Of a stretch of 64,000 nt of DNA, positions 62,592 through 64,000 are shown piece after piece. The DNA is taken from NCBI GenBank assembly GCA_003797895.1, contig RKQB01000002.1:683354-747353 (forward strand), written 5' to 3'. The DNA is from Cyclobacteriaceae bacterium YHN15 (GTDB lineage Bacteria; Bacteroidota; Bacteroidia; Cytophagales; Cyclobacteriaceae). The first letter of the stretch is position 1, and each line of letters begins with the position of its first letter. Both the position numbers and the translations under genes were made by a program. The notes beneath the pieces are model-generated. The model saw only the letters and a program-made list of their open reading frames with translations, made no database searches and was not told the origin of the DNA.

Positions 62592-63770
62592 ATGAAAGAT
62601 GTATATATAGTTTCGGCGGTAAGGACTCCGCTAGGTAGTTTCGGAGGAAAATTGTCAGGTTTGACTGCTATTGAATTAGGAAGTATAGCAATAAAAGGAG
62701 CATTGAAAAAGGCTGGTGTTGAACCTAAGGAAGTGGAGGAAGTCATTATGGGCAACGTCATTTCAGCCAATCTTGGCCAGGCACCCGCCAGACAGGCAGC
62801 AATTGGCGCAGGAATAGGATACAATGTTCCTTGTACTACGGTGAACAAAGTATGTTCGTCCGGTATGAAAGCAGTGATTTTCGCAGCTCAATCCATCATG
62901 ACAGGTCAAAATGACTTAGTTGTTGCAGGTGGTATGGAAAGTATGTCCAACGTCCCTTATTATGTTCCTAAAGCAAGATTTGGCTACAAATACGGGAATG
63001 CAGAATTAGTAGATGGTCTGGTAAAAGACGGCTTGTTTGAAGTTTATTACAAATTCCCTATGGGAAACTGTGCTGATCATACGGCAAAAGAAATGAATAT
63101 CAGTAGAGAAGAACAGGATAATTATGCCATCCAGTCTTATACCCGTTCCGCCGAAGCATGGAAATCAGGCGCTTTCAAAGATGAGGTTGTACCGGTAGAA
63201 ATTGCTGGAAGAAAAGGGGAAGTAATTGTAATTGATGAGGATGAGGAATTCAGAAATGTAGTTTTTGAAAAAATACCTTCCCTTAGACCTGTCTTCGAAA
63301 AAGATGGAACAGTAACCGCTGCCAATGCATCCACTATGAACGACGGCGCTTCGGCCTTGATTTTGGCCAGCAAAGAAAAAGTTCAGGAATTAGGGCTTAA
63401 GCCAATAGCCAAAATTCTTGGATTTGCTGATGCTGCCCAAGATCCACTATGGTTTACCACAGCTCCTGCGCTGGCTATTCCTAAAGCAATTGAAAATGCA
63501 GGAATTACAGAAAGAGATGTGGATTTCTATGAAATCAACGAGGCATTTGCTGCAGTTGCGATTGCAAATCAAAGGCAACTGAACCTTGATAATGACAAAT
63601 TGAACGTATTTGGGGGTGCAGTTTCTCTGGGACATCCATTGGGAGCTTCTGGTGCGAGAATCATCACAACCTTGAATTCTGTTCTGAATCAAAAAAATGG
63701 TAAAATCGGTGTTGCAGGAATCTGTAACGGCGGTGGAGGGGCTTCTGCCATTGTGATTGAAAAAATTTAG
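62592..63770 (+). CDS. Acetyl-CoA C-acetyltransferase (thiolase)
   Basis: 392 residues, standard thiolase length. Catalytic Cys88 in VNKVCSSGMKA, NEAFAAVA (Asn/Glu loop with oxyanion Asn), the His in GGAVSLGHPLGASGAR (~348) and second Cys in GICNGGGGASA (~378). Joins two acetyl-CoA to acetoacetyl-CoA or runs the last step of beta-oxidation. The VSAVRTPLGSFGGKLSGL start and MESMSNVPYY loop fit the biosynthetic (AtoB/PhaA) type. No neighbour from a fatty acid or PHB operon is present. Starts 59 bases after batC. Confidence 0.92.
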   Translation: MKDVYIVSAVRTPLGSFGGKLSGLTAIELGSIAIKGALKKAGVEPKEVEEVIMGNVISANLGQAPARQAAIGAGIGYNVPCTTVNKVCSSGMKAVIFAAQSIMTGQNDLVVAGGMESMSNVPYYVPKARFGYKYGNAELVDGLVKDGLFEVYYKFPMGNCADHTAKEMNISREEQDNYAIQSYTRSAEAWKSGAFKDEVVPVEIAGRKGEVIVIDEDEEFRNVVFEKIPSLRPVFEKDGTVTAANASTMNDGASALILASKEKVQELGLKPIAKILGFADAAQDPLWFTTAPALAIPKAIENAGITERDVDFYEINEAFAAVAIANQRQLNLDNDKLNVFGGAVSLGHPLGASGARIITTLNSVLNQKNGKIGVAGICNGGGGASAIVIEKI

Positions 63771-63812
63771 CTTTAACTGGATTAACTCTATTATCCACTG
63801 GTGTTTTTGTTT

Positions 63813-64000
63813 ATGATGCGAACTTGTATCCTTTTCCTTTTTTTCATTTCATTTTTGAAATTAAATGCTCAGGAACAGGTTAAAACCTATTACGATGAAC
63901 AAAAACTTCAGGTAAAGGAGGTTTATCAAAAAATAAACGGTATTGAGCAAGGGGACTACCGCCTCTATTATGAGGACGGTAGTCTTGCTGTATCCGGCCA
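63813..64000 (+). CDS. Exported MORN-variant-like protein, N-terminal fragment
   Basis: Open to the window edge from ATG 63813 (a second ATG at 63816). Signal peptide MMRTCILFLFFISFLKLNAQ, then KEVYQKINGIEQGDYRLYYEDG, a unit of the YwqK / MORN-variant type in which an edited text-like G-x-Y-x-x-Y-x-x-D/N-G pattern repeats. Only about 62 residues are visible. The protein at 1671-3623 has related repeats, but the two are not obviously close relatives. Confidence 0.55.
   Translation, partial: MMRTCILFLFFISFLKLNAQEQVKTYYDEQKLQVKEVYQKINGIEQGDYRLYYEDGSLAVSG

Noticed and set aside
1..64000. Insertion sequences, prophage, CRISPR arrays, restriction or toxin-antitoxin modules
   Set aside because: No transposase, integrase, phage, Cas, nuclease or toxin-like product was seen; the window is mostly core chromosome.

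Overview
The window looks like chromosome from a member of the Bacteroidota, order Cytophagales, most likely family Cyclobacteriaceae. The evidence is a gliding-motility gene (gldC), TonB receptors with an N-terminal carboxypeptidase-regulatory domain (one paired with a DUF4249 lipoprotein), a GSCFA protein, a DUF2490 protein, a Nudix-fold AraR regulator, BatB/BatC proteins, and promoters of the TTG / TAnnTTTG type with no clear Shine-Dalgarno sequences. Most of it is core or metabolic chromosome. I see no transposase, phage module, CRISPR array or rRNA operon.

Layout. 0-4.2 kb: end of a D-threonine-aldolase-like gene, then a three-gene envelope operon and a small secreted protein, all on the minus strand. 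4.3-14.4 kb: an arginine-flavoured stretch (PLP arginine decarboxylase, APC-type permease, arginase, argS) interleaved with a glycogen debranching enzyme and an aminotransferase. 14.4-20.2 kb: lipoprotein glutathione peroxidase, menA, a double universal stress protein with a SUI1/YciH factor, SGNH hydrolase, PAP2-like membrane protein, GSCFA protein and gldC. 20.5-30.7 kb: an orphan TonB receptor, an MgtC/DUF4010 membrane protein with a GNAT enzyme, OsmC, two tandem potassium channels and a divergent PEP carboxylase. 30.9-37.9 kb: a complete mnhABCDEFG (Mrp) Na+/H+ antiporter operon with a lactonase-family lipoprotein gene at its end. 38-43.5 kb: cold-shock protein, menC, a long QueA-family protein, a lone LytTR protein, a beta-propeller-like lipoprotein and a multi-PAS protein that has lost its kinase features.

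44-51.3 kb holds tRNA-Ser(GCT) with a decayed partial copy beside it, then the arabinose locus: araD, araB and a secreted GH51 arabinofuranosidase on the minus strand, diverging from a Nudix-type araR and araA. The shared intergenic region has repeated TGTAAAT-containing near-palindromes that are probable AraR operators. The secreted enzyme would release L-arabinose, and AraA, AraB and AraD take it to D-xylulose 5-phosphate. 51.3-53.5 kb: tRNA-Pro(TGG) and tRNA-Leu(CAG) behind an excellent Bacteroidetes promoter, an AI-2E-type transporter, and a second Nudix/AraR-like regulator with the same operator-like boxes upstream. 53.7-53.9 kb contains a non-coding element of about 170 bp with terminal inverted repeats and a nested hairpin, probably a dispersed structured repeat. 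54-64 kb: an M28 glutamate-carboxypeptidase-like enzyme, a THUMP-domain RNA methyltransferase, a TonB receptor/DUF4249 pair, batB-batC without the rest of the Bat operon, a thiolase, and the start of a MORN-variant-like secreted protein.

The observations I would follow up first are the structured element at 53748-53920, the shared operator-like boxes of the two Nudix regulators, the tRNA-Ser relic, and the PAS protein in which the phosphoacceptor His is Thr and the ATPase domain is absent. I do not see a clearly new multi-gene system.
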